Positions 8,026 through 17,063 of a DNA stretch of 64,000 nt are shown one piece after another; positions within the stretch are counted from its first letter, which is position 1, and each line of letters opens with the position of its first letter. Position numbers and translations under genes: made by a program. Below the pieces are notes generated by a model. The model was not told the DNA's origin. It ran no database searches and worked only from the letters and a program-made list of their open reading frames with translations. Origin of the DNA: Kitasatospora xanthocidica (GTDB lineage: Bacteria; Actinomycetota; Actinomycetes; Streptomycetales; Streptomycetaceae); NCBI RefSeq assembly GCF_014656195.1, contig NZ_BNBY01000007.1, forward strand, positions 324,511 to 388,510, written 5' to 3'.

Positions 8026-9666
8026 CTACTGGGCCCCGAAGGCCACCAGGTGGCCGTCCCTGGTCCCGACGTAGACCCGGCCGCCGTCGACCGCCGGGAC
8101 GACGAACTTGGCCGCCGTGCCGATCGGGAAGGACCGGCGCAGGTGCATGGTGCCGTTGACGGGCACCGCGTCGTAGACCCGCAGTTCACCGCCGACGCCA
8201 CCGGCCCCGGAGCCGGACCAGACCGCCCAGACCAGCGCGGAGCCGGGGCTCGTGCCGTTGGAGGTGACCACCGGGGATCCGGAGCCGTACCCGAAGCCCT
8301 CGTTGCTGGTGCCCACACTGGTCAGGGTCGGGACGCCGGCGCCGTTCAGCCCGAACTTCAGCGCGCGCAACGGGGAGCGGCCGTTGCCGGTGTCGGTGGC
8401 CACCGTGTAGACGTAGCCGCCGCCACCGCCGAACACGGCCGGGTGGCCCCAGACGCCCTCGAAGGGCCCGGCCATGCTCACCGGGTTGTCGGTGCCGTTC
8501 GGGCCCTGGCCCATGCCGCCCAGGTTGTCCCGGTCCAGCAGGAAGACCCGGCCGTCCTTGCCGACCTCGACCAGCAGGTGCGGGTGCGCGGTGCTGCCGA
8601 AGCCGTTCGGCAGGCCGACCGGGCCGCCCGAACCGAGGTCGGTGTCGTTGATGTCCATGGTCCGGTTGTCGGTCGGGCTGAAGAAGTCCTTGGCGGTGAG
8701 GCTGCCGTCGCCGTTCACGCCGAGCCGGACCACCGACTCGCCGAGGTGGCCGGGCGGCTGGTTGCCGGGGCCGGGGCTCGGCGAGGCGCCCGTGCCGGCG
8801 CCGTTGCCGGTGGTGAGGAAGATCCGGCCGGAGCCGTCCGAGACCAGCCCGCCGCCGCTGTGCCAGATGCCGGCCTCCTGGGTGTCCGAGCCGGCCTCGG
8901 CGGACCACAGGGTGAGGCTGCGGGTGCCGGTGTTCACGCCGACCACCTGGCCGACGTACGGGCCGGTGTCGCAGTAGGAGGCGAAGGCGGCGTACACCGC
9001 GCCGTTCATCAGCAGCAGGCCGGGACGCTGCGCGGCGGTGAACGCGTTGAACGGGTGGCCGGGGCTGTTGGTCGGCGTGCCCTGGATGGTCACCGGCCAG
9101 CCCGCGCGCTCGATGCCCGTGGAGGCGCTCATCGCGTGGACGTACCAGTGCGGGTGCTGGACGTCCGGCCCGTCGTTGACCTTGCTGGTGAGGTAGACGG
9201 TGTTGGACGCCGGGTCGTACACCGGGGTGGAGGTGATCCCGGTGTACGCGGCCGGGTCGTTGCAGTGGACGGACGAAGTGGGCCAGGCCTGGCCGACCTG
9301 GCGGGTCCAGTTGGTCTTCCCGGTGACGCGGTCGATGCCGTAGACGTAGTTGTTCTCGGTCGCGACGACCACGTTCGTGCCGGTGACCAGCGGCTGGGCC
9401 AGCACCGACCCGTTCACCGGGGTGGACCAGCGCCGGCCGAAGCCCGCGGCGGACACCTGGGCGGGCGACAGGTTCGGCTCGTTCGCGTCCCACCCGGTGC
9501 GCTTGTTGTTGAACGAGATGGTGCTCTCGACGGCCTGAGCCGGCGTCGCGAACCCGAACAGCAGCAGGCCCGCCGCGGCCGCTGCCCCCGCCTTCAGCCG
9601 CAGCAGCGCCCGCCCCCTCCTCCCTCCCCTGCCGTGCCGGTGTGTCGGTGAACTGAGTAGCGTCAT
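8026..9666 (-). CDS. Secreted PQQ-like beta-propeller repeat protein
   Basis: A 546-residue exported protein. After an Arg-rich start comes a hydrophobic core (AGAAAAAGLLLFGFATPAQA) with likely cleavage at AQA-V. The mature part has repeated propeller blades of the quinoprotein type: VVVATENNYVYGIDRVTGKTNW, STPVYDPASNTVYLTSK, RVFLLDRDN, GGRVYVGTRDGHLVAF. This fold occurs in true PQQ dehydrogenases and in cofactor-free BamB-like proteins. I cannot identify the vicinal disulfide or a cytochrome c domain expected of PQQ alcohol dehydrogenases. Its convergent position beside the PQQ operon makes a PQQ link attractive but unproven. The ATG at 9664-9666 was chosen because it precedes the signal peptide. 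Confidence 0.75.
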   Translation of the reverse strand: MTLLSSPTHRHGRGGRRGRALLRLKAGAAAAAGLLLFGFATPAQAVESTISFNNKRTGWDANEPNLSPAQVSAAGFGRRWSTPVNGSVLAQPLVTGTNVVVATENNYVYGIDRVTGKTNWTRQVGQAWPTSSVHCNDPAAYTGITSTPVYDPASNTVYLTSKVNDGPDVQHPHWYVHAMSASTGIERAGWPVTIQGTPTNSPGHPFNAFTAAQRPGLLLMNGAVYAAFASYCDTGPYVGQVVGVNTGTRSLTLWSAEAGSDTQEAGIWHSGGGLVSDGSGRIFLTTGNGAGTGASPSPGPGNQPPGHLGESVVRLGVNGDGSLTAKDFFSPTDNRTMDINDTDLGSGGPVGLPNGFGSTAHPHLLVEVGKDGRVFLLDRDNLGGMGQGPNGTDNPVSMAGPFEGVWGHPAVFGGGGGYVYTVATDTGNGRSPLRALKFGLNGAGVPTLTSVGTSNEGFGYGSGSPVVTSNGTSPGSALVWAVWSGSGAGGVGGELRVYDAVPVNGTMHLRRSFPIGTAAKFVVPAVDGGRVYVGTRDGHLVAFGAQ

Positions 9667-9848
9667 GTGCTCCGCCCTGGTCTCCGGTGTGCATGGACGT
9701 CGAGGTCCCGGCCGAGGGCCCATTGTGAGGACGGCACACCGGATCCCCGGTGATCTGCGGCGCGACGCGGCAGAGGCTTCATGCGAGGGGAGCAGCCGCG
9801 CCGCCCGCCGGGCGGCCACCGCACTCACCGTCAGGGCCCCTGGCGGGT

Positions 9849-9863
9849 GCGCCATCATGGCGC
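9849..9863. promoter_or_regulatory. Palindrome immediately before the DUF885 start codon
   Basis: GCGCCAT-C-ATGGCGC has perfect 7-bp arms around one base and ends one base before the ATG at 9865. It contains an out-of-frame ATG. It could be an operator or a start-region hairpin; no Shine-Dalgarno is evident. Confidence 0.35.
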
Positions 9864-9864
9864 C

Positions 9865-11565
9865 ATGGCAGATGAAACGATCACCGCTCGCACCATCGCC
9901 GACCGCCACCTCGACCAGGTGGCCGCCCACGACCCGGTCAGCGCCGCCTGGTTGGGCCTGCACCCGGGCGACGACCGGCAGCCGGACCTCTCACCGGACG
10001 GGTTCGAGGCGCTCGCCGACCTCGCCCGCCACACCCTCACCGCACTCGACGCCGCCCCCACCACCGCCACCCCCGTGGCCGACCCCGCGACCGACCCCGC
10101 CGACCGGGCCTGCGCCCGGCTGCTCCGCGAACGCCTGACCGCCGAGCTCGCCGTCCACGACTCCGGCGAGAACTACCGGCAGCTGCGCAACATCGCCGCA
10201 CACGTCCACAGCGTCCGGGACGTCTTCACCTACATGCCGACCGACACCGACGGCGACTGGGCCGCGGTCGCCGGCCGGATGCGCAACCTGCCCGCCGCCC
10301 TCCACGGGTACCGCGCGACCCTCACCGAGGGGATGGGCCGGCGCCTGCTCGTCGCCCCCCGCCAGGCCGCCGCCGTCGTCGACCAGCTGACCGCCTGGAC
10401 CGGCGAGGGCACCGGCGGCGCCGGCTGGTTCGCCGACTTCGTCACCCCCGGCCCCGAACGGCTGCGCGGCGAACTCGACACCGCCGCCCTCGGCGCCACC
10501 GCCGCCGTCGCCGACTTCCGCGACTGGCTGCGCGACACCTACGCGCCGGCCACCGCCGACACCCCGGACGCCGTCGGCCGGGACCGCTACCGGATCGCCG
10601 TACGCCACCACACCGGCGCCGACGTCGACCTGGACGAGGCCTACGCCTGGGCCTGGGAGGAGTTCCGCCGGACGGCCGCCGAGATGCGCGCCGAAGCCGA
10701 ACGCGTCCTGCCCGGAGCGGGCGTCCTCGCGGCGATGCGCCACCTGGAGGAGCACGGCCACACCGTCCGAGGCGAGGAGGCCGTCCAGGACTGGCTGCAG
10801 CAGGTCATGGACCGGGCGATCACCGCCCTCGACGGCACCCACTTCGACATCACCGGACCGCTGCGCCAGGTGGAGTCCCGGCTCGCGCCCGCCGGCAGCG
10901 CCGCCTCCCCCTACTACTCCGGGCCCAGCCTCGACTTCAGCCGCCCCGGCCGCACCTACTTCCCCACCCTCGGACGGGACTCCTTCCCCACCTGGCAGCT
11001 CGTCAGCATCTGGTACCACGAGGGCGTTCCCGGCCACCACCTGCAACTCGCCCAGTGGGTCGCCCTCGCCGACCGGCTCAGCCGCTACCAGACCACCCTG
11101 GGCATGGTCAGCGCCAACGTCGAGGGCTGGGCCCTGTACGCCGAACGCCTGATGGACGAGCTCGGCTTCCTCGACGACCCGGCCAACCGCCTCGGCTTCC
11201 TCGACGAACAGATGCTGCGCACCATCCGGGTGATCATCGACATCGGCATGCACCTCGGCCTGACCGTCCCCGCCGACGCCGAGTTCCACCCCGGCGAGCG
11301 CTGGACCCCGGAACTCGCCACCGAGTTCATGGCCACCTACAACGGCAGCCCCGCCGAACTGCGCGACAGCGAGATCGTCCGCTACCTCGGCTGGCCCGGC
11401 CAGGCCATCGGCTACAAGCTCGGCGAACGCGCCTGGCTCCAGGGCCGCGAAGCCGCCCGCCGCCGCCACGGCGCCGCCTTCGACCTCAAGTCCTGGCACA
11501 TGAAGGCCCTCGCCCAGGGCTCCCTCGGCCTCGACGACCTCGCCGGCGAACTCGCCGCGCTGTAG
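9865..11565 (+). CDS. DUF885 family metallopeptidase-like hydrolase
   Basis: A 566-residue cytoplasmic protein of the DUF885 family. The signature EGVPGHHLQLAQW sits in YHEGVPGHH, a HExxxxHH-type zinc-site motif; a second conserved stretch is EGWALYAERLMDELGFL, whose Glu is a candidate metal ligand. Family members are considered gluzincin-like peptidases, but substrates are mostly unknown. The start MADETITART at 9865 is preferred because upstream in-frame codons are Arg/Pro-rich noise. The gene is divergent from the propeller protein and ends before a strong hairpin. Confidence 0.8.
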   Translation: MADETITARTIADRHLDQVAAHDPVSAAWLGLHPGDDRQPDLSPDGFEALADLARHTLTALDAAPTTATPVADPATDPADRACARLLRERLTAELAVHDSGENYRQLRNIAAHVHSVRDVFTYMPTDTDGDWAAVAGRMRNLPAALHGYRATLTEGMGRRLLVAPRQAAAVVDQLTAWTGEGTGGAGWFADFVTPGPERLRGELDTAALGATAAVADFRDWLRDTYAPATADTPDAVGRDRYRIAVRHHTGADVDLDEAYAWAWEEFRRTAAEMRAEAERVLPGAGVLAAMRHLEEHGHTVRGEEAVQDWLQQVMDRAITALDGTHFDITGPLRQVESRLAPAGSAASPYYSGPSLDFSRPGRTYFPTLGRDSFPTWQLVSIWYHEGVPGHHLQLAQWVALADRLSRYQTTLGMVSANVEGWALYAERLMDELGFLDDPANRLGFLDEQMLRTIRVIIDIGMHLGLTVPADAEFHPGERWTPELATEFMATYNGSPAELRDSEIVRYLGWPGQAIGYKLGERAWLQGREAARRRHGAAFDLKSWHMKALAQGSLGLDDLAGELAAL

Positions 11566-11596
11566 GCCCCGTCCGCGCACCATCGCAGTACCTGCG

Positions 11597-11646
11597 CCAA
11601 ACCCCACGGAGATCCCCACCCCCTTTCACCCCACCGTGGGGTTTGG
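11597..11646. terminator. 13-bp inverted-repeat terminator between convergent genes
   Basis: CCAAACCCCACGG at 11597-11609 pairs perfectly with 11634-11646 across a 24-base loop. It lies between the convergent DUF885 and GlxA-type genes. A partial copy of the right arm (CCGTGGGGT) recurs near 11680. Confidence 0.7.
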
Positions 11647-11754
11647 CTCAACGAACCACGGCCCCGATGCCGAGAACCCAACCGTGGGGTGGCGGCGCTG
11701 AGGGCCGCCACCCCTCCCTCCCTCCGACTCGCCCTCGCCGACGGCGTCGGGTTC

Positions 11755-12714
11755 CTAGGCGTCCTCCCGGCCGCGGAAGGCTCGGCGGTACTCCCTCGGC
11801 GCGACGCCGACGCGGGCGGTGAAGACCGGGCGGAGGGAGACCGCCGAGGTGAAGCCGCAGCGGGTGGCGACGGTGTCGACGGGGAGGTCGGTCTCCTCCA
11901 GGAGGCGCTGGGCGGTGAGGACGCGCTGGTCGAGGAGCCAGCGGGTCGGGGTGGTGCCGGTGGTGGCGGTGAAGCGGCGGGCGAAGGTGCGGTCGGACAT
12001 CAGAGCGGCGGCCGCCATGCGGGGGACGGTCCAGGGGCTGTCGAGGGAGGCGAGGATCTCGGCGCGGACCCGGGCGAGCGGGTCGTCGGCGGTGGGCTCC
12101 GGGACCGGGGTGGGGATGAACTGGGCCTGGCCGCCGGCCCGGAAGGGGGCGGTGACCATGGCGCGGGCGATGGTGGCGGCGGTCTGCTGGCCGTGGGCGG
12201 TGCGGACGAGGTGGAGGCAGAGGTCGATGCCGGCCGCGACGCCGGCCGAGGTCCACAGGCCGTCCCCGCCGGTGAAGAGCACCTCGGGGCGGACCGTCAC
12301 CGCCGGGAAGCGGCGGGCGAGTTCGGGGGCGAGCGCCCAGTGGGTGGTGGCCTCGCGGCCGTCGAGCAGGCCGGCTTCGGCGAGGACGAAGGCGCCCGCG
12401 CAGAGCGAGGCGACGGGGACCCCGCGGGCGCGGGCGGCCCGGAGGGCGGCGTGGACGGCGGGGTCGCGGGCGGCGTCCGGGTCCTCGATGCCGGGGACGA
12501 CGACCAGGTCGCAGTCGGCGAGTGCGGAGAGCCCGTGGTCGGGGACGCGTTCCAGCCCGCCGCCCAGCCGTACCCGGGTGCCGTCGGGGCCGCAGACCCG
12601 CAGGTCGAAGGCGGGCAGGCCGGGCCGGGAGGTCCGGTTCGCCCACACCTCGCCGATCACCGCGTAGTCGAAGGCCCGGACACCGTCGAAGATCAAGCAG
12701 CCCACTGTGCGCAT
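11755..12714 (-). CDS. GlxA/FtrA-type AraC-family transcriptional regulator
   Basis: A 319-residue regulator. The N-terminal half is a DJ-1/PfpI-like amidotransferase fold (VGCLIFDGVRAFDYAVIGEVW, ASLCAGAFVLAEAGLLDGREATTHW). The C-terminal half has two AraC helix-turn-helices (MAAAALMSDRTFARRFTATTGTTPTRWLLDQR and TVATRCGFTSAVSLRPVFTARVGVAPREYRRAF). The nucleophile-elbow cysteine is present (SLCAG), but in this family the domain usually senses ligand rather than catalysing. It diverges from the cysteine hydrolase at 12810 over a 95-base spacer, a common arrangement, so it probably controls that gene. Confidence 0.88.
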   Translation of the reverse strand: MRTVGCLIFDGVRAFDYAVIGEVWANRTSRPGLPAFDLRVCGPDGTRVRLGGGLERVPDHGLSALADCDLVVVPGIEDPDAARDPAVHAALRAARARGVPVASLCAGAFVLAEAGLLDGREATTHWALAPELARRFPAVTVRPEVLFTGGDGLWTSAGVAAGIDLCLHLVRTAHGQQTAATIARAMVTAPFRAGGQAQFIPTPVPEPTADDPLARVRAEILASLDSPWTVPRMAAAALMSDRTFARRFTATTGTTPTRWLLDQRVLTAQRLLEETDLPVDTVATRCGFTSAVSLRPVFTARVGVAPREYRRAFRGREDA

Positions 12715-12809
12715 GACGGAAAGCTACGGCAGACCCGTGGCAGGAACCTATCGATGGGTGGCATCTCCGCCTCTCACGGCCCCGGCACCCGCCCGAGCAC
12801 GATGGACGC

Positions 12810-13403
12810 ATGAACACCGACGCCTTCGACGCCCCCCTCACCCTCGACTCCGACGCCGTCCTGCTGCTCATCGACGTCCAGCAGGGCTTCGAGGACCAGG
12901 ACTACTGGGGCCCCCGCGACAACCCGCAGGCCGAACAGCGGATCGCCGAACTGATCGCCGCCTGGCAGGCCACCGGCCGCCCGATCGTCACCGTCCAGCA
13001 CGCCTCCGCCGCCGGGCCGCTGGCGAAGGGCACGCCGGGGTACGAGCTGAAGGACTTCGTCGCGGAGGTCACCCCGGAGCTGCACGTCACCAAGACGGTG
13101 AACAGCGCCTTCTACGGCACCCCGGACCTGCACGCCTGGCTGCAGGAACGCGGCGCCCGCCAGCTGGTGGTCACCGGGATCATCACCAACGTGTGCAACG
13201 AGACCACCGCCCGGATGGCCGGCAACCTCGGCTACGACGCGATCTTCCCGACCGACGCCATGCACTCCTTCGACATGACCGGCCCCGACGGCACCACCGT
13301 CCCGGCCGCCGACCTGGCCCGCGCCACCGCGACCACCCTGCACGCCATGCGGTTCGCCAAGGTGGTCACGACGGAGAAGGTCCTGGAGGCGGCCAAGGCC
13401 TGA
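12810..13403 (+). CDS. Isochorismatase-family cysteine hydrolase
   Basis: A 197-residue protein with the Asp22-Lys95-Cys129 catalytic triad of the isochorismatase/nicotinamidase superfamily: LLLIDVQQGF, HVTKTVNSAFYGT and GIITNVCNETTARMAGNLGYD. It lacks the extra carrier domain of siderophore isochorismatases, so it is a free-standing amidase or hydrolase whose substrate cannot be stated. It is probably regulated by the divergent GlxA-type protein. It ends four bases before the convergent gene at 13408 with no room for a terminator. Confidence 0.85.
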   Translation: MNTDAFDAPLTLDSDAVLLLIDVQQGFEDQDYWGPRDNPQAEQRIAELIAAWQATGRPIVTVQHASAAGPLAKGTPGYELKDFVAEVTPELHVTKTVNSAFYGTPDLHAWLQERGARQLVVTGIITNVCNETTARMAGNLGYDAIFPTDAMHSFDMTGPDGTTVPAADLARATATTLHAMRFAKVVTTEKVLEAAKA

Positions 13404-13407
13404 ACGA

Positions 13408-13932
13408 TCAGGCCCGGAGCAGCTGTTGGTACGCGTTGCCCTCCTCCGCGTTGAGCAGCACGTACGACGCCCCGAGGCCGAACGCGACCTCCCGCAGCCG
13501 TGCCAACGCCTCGGCCTCGGTGGGCACGGAGAGGCCGAGCGCGGCGGCGGCCGCGTCCCGGTCGGCGTAGTGGCCGGGCTCCTCCTCCAGGTAGTCCTCG
13601 GCCGCCTCCGCGCTCTCCGCGACCGTGAGCCGCCGGCAGTCCCGCCACCACGGCACGGCCAGCAGCAGCCGGACCAGCTCCGGCAGTCCGACGGCGAGCA
13701 GGGCGGCGCCGCCCTCGGAGTCGGCGTACAGCACGGGCCGCTCCTCGCCGCCCTCGCCGCAGAGGAAGTAGGTGCCGCCCGCGCCGTCCTTGGCCACCGG
13801 CTCCAGGGCGGCGCCGGAGGCGAGCACCACCTCCTCGACGTGCTCGTAGCACCGGGAGGGGTCGAACTCGCCCGGCCAGGCCAGGTAGTCGGCGGCGACG
13901 GGGTTGGCGTGGATCGCGTCGAGGAGGGACAT
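13408..13932 (-). CDS. Hypothetical acidic cytoplasmic protein
   Basis: A 174-residue acidic protein of unknown function, with no signal peptide or membrane helix. It starts MSLLDAIHANPVAADYLAWPGEF; the middle (GGTYFLCGEGGEERPVLYADSEGGAALLA) resembles the mixed strands of SUKH/SMI1-type immunity-like folds, but I do not consider that assignment supported. The C-terminal part is helical. It is convergent with the isochorismatase-like gene. Coding bias is normal, so it is a real gene. Confidence 0.65.
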   Translation of the reverse strand: MSLLDAIHANPVAADYLAWPGEFDPSRCYEHVEEVVLASGAALEPVAKDGAGGTYFLCGEGGEERPVLYADSEGGAALLAVGLPELVRLLLAVPWWRDCRRLTVAESAEAAEDYLEEEPGHYADRDAAAAALGLSVPTEAEALARLREVAFGLGASYVLLNAEEGNAYQQLLRA

Positions 13933-14045
13933 GGCGGCCACCCTACGGCGCGCCGCCGACACGGCCCCTGGCGGTCGCGCCCCTGACCGACGGATGCTCA
14001 GCTGACGAGCACTCAGGTCGCCAGCCCGCTCAGGCCGACGTGAGC

Positions 14046-14828
14046 TCAGGCCGCCAGCCGCTCCGCCAGGTACTCCTCCCAGGTCCGCCGCCCGTGCTCG
14101 GCCCCCGTCAGGGTCAGGTTGTCGCCGGCCCGGTAGGCGCGCCCGACCTTGCCGGGCACCCGGACGGGCAGCTGGCGGCGGCTGCGGCCCCGCGCCTCCA
14201 GGTAGCGCCGGGTCAGCTCGCCCATCTCGTACACCGTGGGGCCGGCCAGGTCGGGGACCGCGCCGGCCGGCTCGCCCAGGGCGAGCTCCACCAGCCGGGC
14301 GGCGACCTCGCGCACGTCCACGGGCTGCCAGCGGACCCCGCCCGGTGCCGGGACGACCGGCAGCTTCGCCATCTTCTCGACCACGGTGAACGCCAGGTCG
14401 TGGAACTGGGCGGCCCGCAGGACGGTGTACGGCAGGCCCGAGCCGGCCACCGCCTCCTCGGCGGCGAGCTTGGCCCGGAAGTAGCCGAGCGGGATCCGGT
14501 CGGCGCCGATCACCGAGATGTACACCAGGTGCCGCACCCCGGCCCGCCGGGCGGCGTCGACCACCAGCCGGGTGGCCGCGTCGTCGCCCTTCGGGCCGCC
14601 CGCGAGGTGCAGCACGGTGTGCACGCCGGCCATCGCCTCGTCCAGCCGGGCGGCCGCCTCGGCCGGATCGCCGAGCAGGTCGCCGCGGGCGTAGGTCACG
14701 CCGTCGGCGGCGGCGCGCTCCTGCCGGCTGAGCACCCGCACCGGGCGCCCGGCCGCGCGCAGCAGCGGCAGGACCTGCCGGCCGAGGGTGCCGGTTCCGC
14801 CGGTGACCAGCATGAGGTCGTTCGTCAC
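14046..14828 (-). CDS. NmrA-like NAD(P)-binding protein (atypical SDR)
   Basis: A 260-residue Rossmann protein with the TGGTGTLGRQVL dinucleotide motif at the N-terminus and the extended/atypical SDR layout (VRVLSRQ, YARGDLLGD, HTVLHLAGG, HLVYISVIGADRIPLGYFRAKLAAEEAVAGSGLPYTVLRAAQF). Family members act as NAD(P)H-dependent reductases or redox sensors. It is divergent from a SigJ-type sigma gene 104 bases away; this pairing is frequent in streptomycetes and suggests the protein belongs to the sigma regulon. Both genes probably use promoters in that spacer. Confidence 0.85.
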   Translation of the reverse strand: MTNDLMLVTGGTGTLGRQVLPLLRAAGRPVRVLSRQERAAADGVTYARGDLLGDPAEAAARLDEAMAGVHTVLHLAGGPKGDDAATRLVVDAARRAGVRHLVYISVIGADRIPLGYFRAKLAAEEAVAGSGLPYTVLRAAQFHDLAFTVVEKMAKLPVVPAPGGVRWQPVDVREVAARLVELALGEPAGAVPDLAGPTVYEMGELTRRYLEARGRSRRQLPVRVPGKVGRAYRAGDNLTLTGAEHGRRTWEEYLAERLAA

Positions 14829-14931
14829 GATCGTCTCCGATTCGTCCCGGGCGGGGAGTTGATCTCCCCGCCGCAGCCGTTGTTTGGTTGCTCCTGCTGC
14901 CCTGACCCCTGGCGACGAAGGAATGTGACAC

Positions 14932-15861
14932 GTGGACGACGCGGTGGACGAAAAACTTTCCCGGGCCGTGCTCTTCGAGGAGCAGCGCCCACACCTGCGC
15001 GCGGTCGCCTACCGGATGCTCGGGTCGATCAGCGAGGCCGAGGACGCCCTGCAGGAGGCCTGGCTGCGGTACGACCGCACCGACACCGCCGAGGTGGAGA
15101 ACCTGGCCGGCTGGCTGACCACGGTGGTCTCCCGGGTCTGCCTGAACCTGCTGCGCGCCCGCGCCCAGCGCCGCGAGGAGCCGCTGGAGCCGGCCGGGCC
15201 GGGCGGCGAGCCGGGCCCGCGCATCCCGGACCCGCTGCTGCGGCGCGAGGGCGTGGTGGACCCGGAGCAGGAGGTGATGCTCGCGGACTCGGTCGGGCTG
15301 GCGCTGATGGTGGTGATGGAGTCGCTGTCGCCGGCCGAGCGGGTCGCCTTCGTCCTGCACGACATGTTCGCCGTGCCGTTCGACGAGATCGCCCCGCTGA
15401 TCGAGAAGACGGCGGCCGCCACCCGCCAGCTGGCCAGCCGGGCCCGCCGCAAGGTGCAGGGCCAGGCGCCCGCGCCGGACCCGGACCTCGGCCGGCAGCG
15501 GGTGGCGGTGGACGCCTTCTTCGCCGCCGCCCGCAACGGGGACCTGGGCGCGCTGGTCGCCGTGCTCGACCCGGACGTGGTGCTGCGCTCGGACGGCGGG
15601 GTGGGGATGGCCCGGCACTCGGTGGTGCTCTCGGGCTCCGCCACGGTGGCCGGCCAGGCCGTCCTGTGGGGCAAGCTGTCGCCGTTCGCCCGCCCGGCGC
15701 TGATCAACGGCACCGCGGGCGCGGTGGTCATCGGCGACAACGGCCGGGCGCTGTCGATCATGGCGTTCACCGTGGTGGACGACGCGATCGTCGCGATCGA
15801 CGTGCTCACCGACCCGGAGCGGCTGGCCGCGCTGGACCTCTCGGACTTCCGGGACCGCTAG
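14932..15861 (+). CDS. SigJ-type ECF sigma factor with C-terminal SnoaL-like domain
   Basis: A 309-residue ECF sigma factor. Region 2 is at about residues 15-75 (FEEQRPHLRAVAYRMLGSISEAEDALQEAWLRY), region 4 at about 130-180 (LSPAERVAFVLHDMFAVPFDEIAPLIEKTAAATRQLASRARRKVQG), and residues 195-305 form a SnoaL-like fold typical of SigJ/ECF41-like factors. In those, the C-terminal domain replaces a separate anti-sigma factor. The start is a GTG; no anti-sigma gene follows, which agrees. The divergent NmrA-like gene is the likely autoregulated target. Confidence 0.9.
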   Translation: MDDAVDEKLSRAVLFEEQRPHLRAVAYRMLGSISEAEDALQEAWLRYDRTDTAEVENLAGWLTTVVSRVCLNLLRARAQRREEPLEPAGPGGEPGPRIPDPLLRREGVVDPEQEVMLADSVGLALMVVMESLSPAERVAFVLHDMFAVPFDEIAPLIEKTAAATRQLASRARRKVQGQAPAPDPDLGRQRVAVDAFFAAARNGDLGALVAVLDPDVVLRSDGGVGMARHSVVLSGSATVAGQAVLWGKLSPFARPALINGTAGAVVIGDNGRALSIMAFTVVDDAIVAIDVLTDPERLAALDLSDFRDR

Positions 15862-15867
15862 GGCGGC

Positions 15868-15897
15868 GAAGGGGGAGGGCCACCGCCCTCCCCCTTC
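15868..15897. terminator. 13-bp hairpin terminator after sigma factor
   Basis: Arms 15868-15880 and 15885-15897 are perfectly complementary with a four-base loop. They lie between the convergent sigma-factor and DinB genes. Confidence 0.8.
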
Positions 15898-15913
15898 GGC
15901 ATTCGCAACGCCG

Positions 15914-16435
15914 TCAGCGCCCGACCGCGCCGTCCAGCTGCTCGCGGATGATGTCGGCGTGCCCGGCGTGCCGCCCGGTCTCCTCGATCATGTGGACCAG
16001 CACCCAGCGCAGCGACGGGCCTTCGGCGTTCGGCCGCAGCGAGCGGACGCCCGGGCGGTCGAGGTCGGCGCCGACGGCGGCGGTCACCGCGTTGGAGCGG
16101 GCGATCGCGTCCCGGTACGCGGCGATCTCCTCGGCGACCGTGGCGCCGTCCAGCGGGATGTCGTCGGACTCGCGCGGCTCCTCCCCCAGCCCCCGGTAGG
16201 CCCACTCGAACCAGTTGAGTTCGACGACCGTCAGGTGCCGCACCAGCCACAGCAGGCTGGTGCCGGAGGCGACGCCGGGGCGTCGGGCGTCCTCGTCGGA
16301 GAGCCCGGCGAGCTTGCCGATCACGGCCTCGCGCAGGTAGTCGAGGAAGGCCACCAGGGTGGTCGGCTCGTCGGCGTTGATGCCGGGCGGGCGGTTGTCG
16401 GAGCGCTTGCGTGCGGGCGCGGTGTTCTCGGTCAC
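15914..16435 (-). CDS. DinB-family (DUF664) protein
   Basis: A 173-residue four-helix-bundle protein of the DinB/DUF664 type: TTLVAFLDYLREAVIGKLAGLSDEDARRP, then the first metal histidine in WLVRHLTVVELNWF, and the second site in VLVHMIEETGRHAGHADIIREQLDG with the conserved HAGHAD. These proteins bind a divalent metal with three histidines and include thiol-dependent transferases and many unknowns. It is the upstream neighbour of the sigma-factor terminator and stands alone; no regulation is visible. Confidence 0.85.
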   Translation of the reverse strand: MTENTAPARKRSDNRPPGINADEPTTLVAFLDYLREAVIGKLAGLSDEDARRPGVASGTSLLWLVRHLTVVELNWFEWAYRGLGEEPRESDDIPLDGATVAEEIAAYRDAIARSNAVTAAVGADLDRPGVRSLRPNAEGPSLRWVLVHMIEETGRHAGHADIIREQLDGAVGR

Positions 16436-16487
16436 CGCGCCACCCTAGCCAGCACCGACCCTCCGGGACACCGGGTTTGAGCGTCCG

Positions 16488-17063
16488 TCACCAGCCCTGC
16501 GCGACCACCCAGGCGGCGAGGTGCCGGGCGCAGTCGTCCACCGACTCCCGCCAGGTGTGGCCCGCGCCGTCCCCGGCCTCGTCGCTGACGTGCTTGACCA
16601 GCCGCACCGGCACCCCGGCCCGGTGGGCGACGGTCGCGACGGCGTAGCCCTCCATGTCGACCAGGTCGGCGTGCTCGGCGAGCCGGTCGCGGGCGGCGGC
16701 GTCGGAGACGAAGAGGTCGCCGGTGGCCAGGACCGGCCCGTCGCCCTTGCCGACCTCCAGCGGCGCGCCGTACTGGCGCCCGGTCAGCGCGTGCAGGCTC
16801 GCGGTGTCGAGGTCGTGCTGGATCACCTGGACCACGTGGTGGGTGCCCTCCCAGCCGGGGCGCAGCGCGCCGGCCGTACCGAGGTTGATCACCTCCGAGG
16901 GCTTCTCGCCCCGGGCGAGGACGGTGGCCAGCGCGGCGGCGGCGTTGACCTTCCCTATCCCGGTGAGCAGCACGGGCAGTCGCTCGTCCAGGTGGGCGGC
17001 TTCCTCGCGGACGGCCACGACGAGCAGCGGGCGGTCGGGCGAGATCGTTCCAAGCAGGCGCAT
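16488..17063 (-). CDS. Purine/5'-methylthioadenosine-type nucleosidase
   Basis: A 191-residue phosphorylase-superfamily-1 protein. It begins MRLLGTISPDRPLLVVAVREEA, has LLTGIGKVNAAAAL and INLGTAGALRPG for base/phosphate-site loops, and the DMEGYAVATVA motif whose Glu contacts the ribose in nucleosidases. Length is short versus MTA/SAH nucleosidase (about 230). Substrate could be a thio-adenosine, futalosine-like or another nucleoside. The ATG at 17061-17063 matches the family start; in-frame upstream codons encode Arg/Gly-rich shadow sequence. Confidence 0.8.
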   Translation of the reverse strand: MRLLGTISPDRPLLVVAVREEAAHLDERLPVLLTGIGKVNAAAALATVLARGEKPSEVINLGTAGALRPGWEGTHHVVQVIQHDLDTASLHALTGRQYGAPLEVGKGDGPVLATGDLFVSDAAARDRLAEHADLVDMEGYAVATVAHRAGVPVRLVKHVSDEAGDGAGHTWRESVDDCARHLAAWVVAQGW

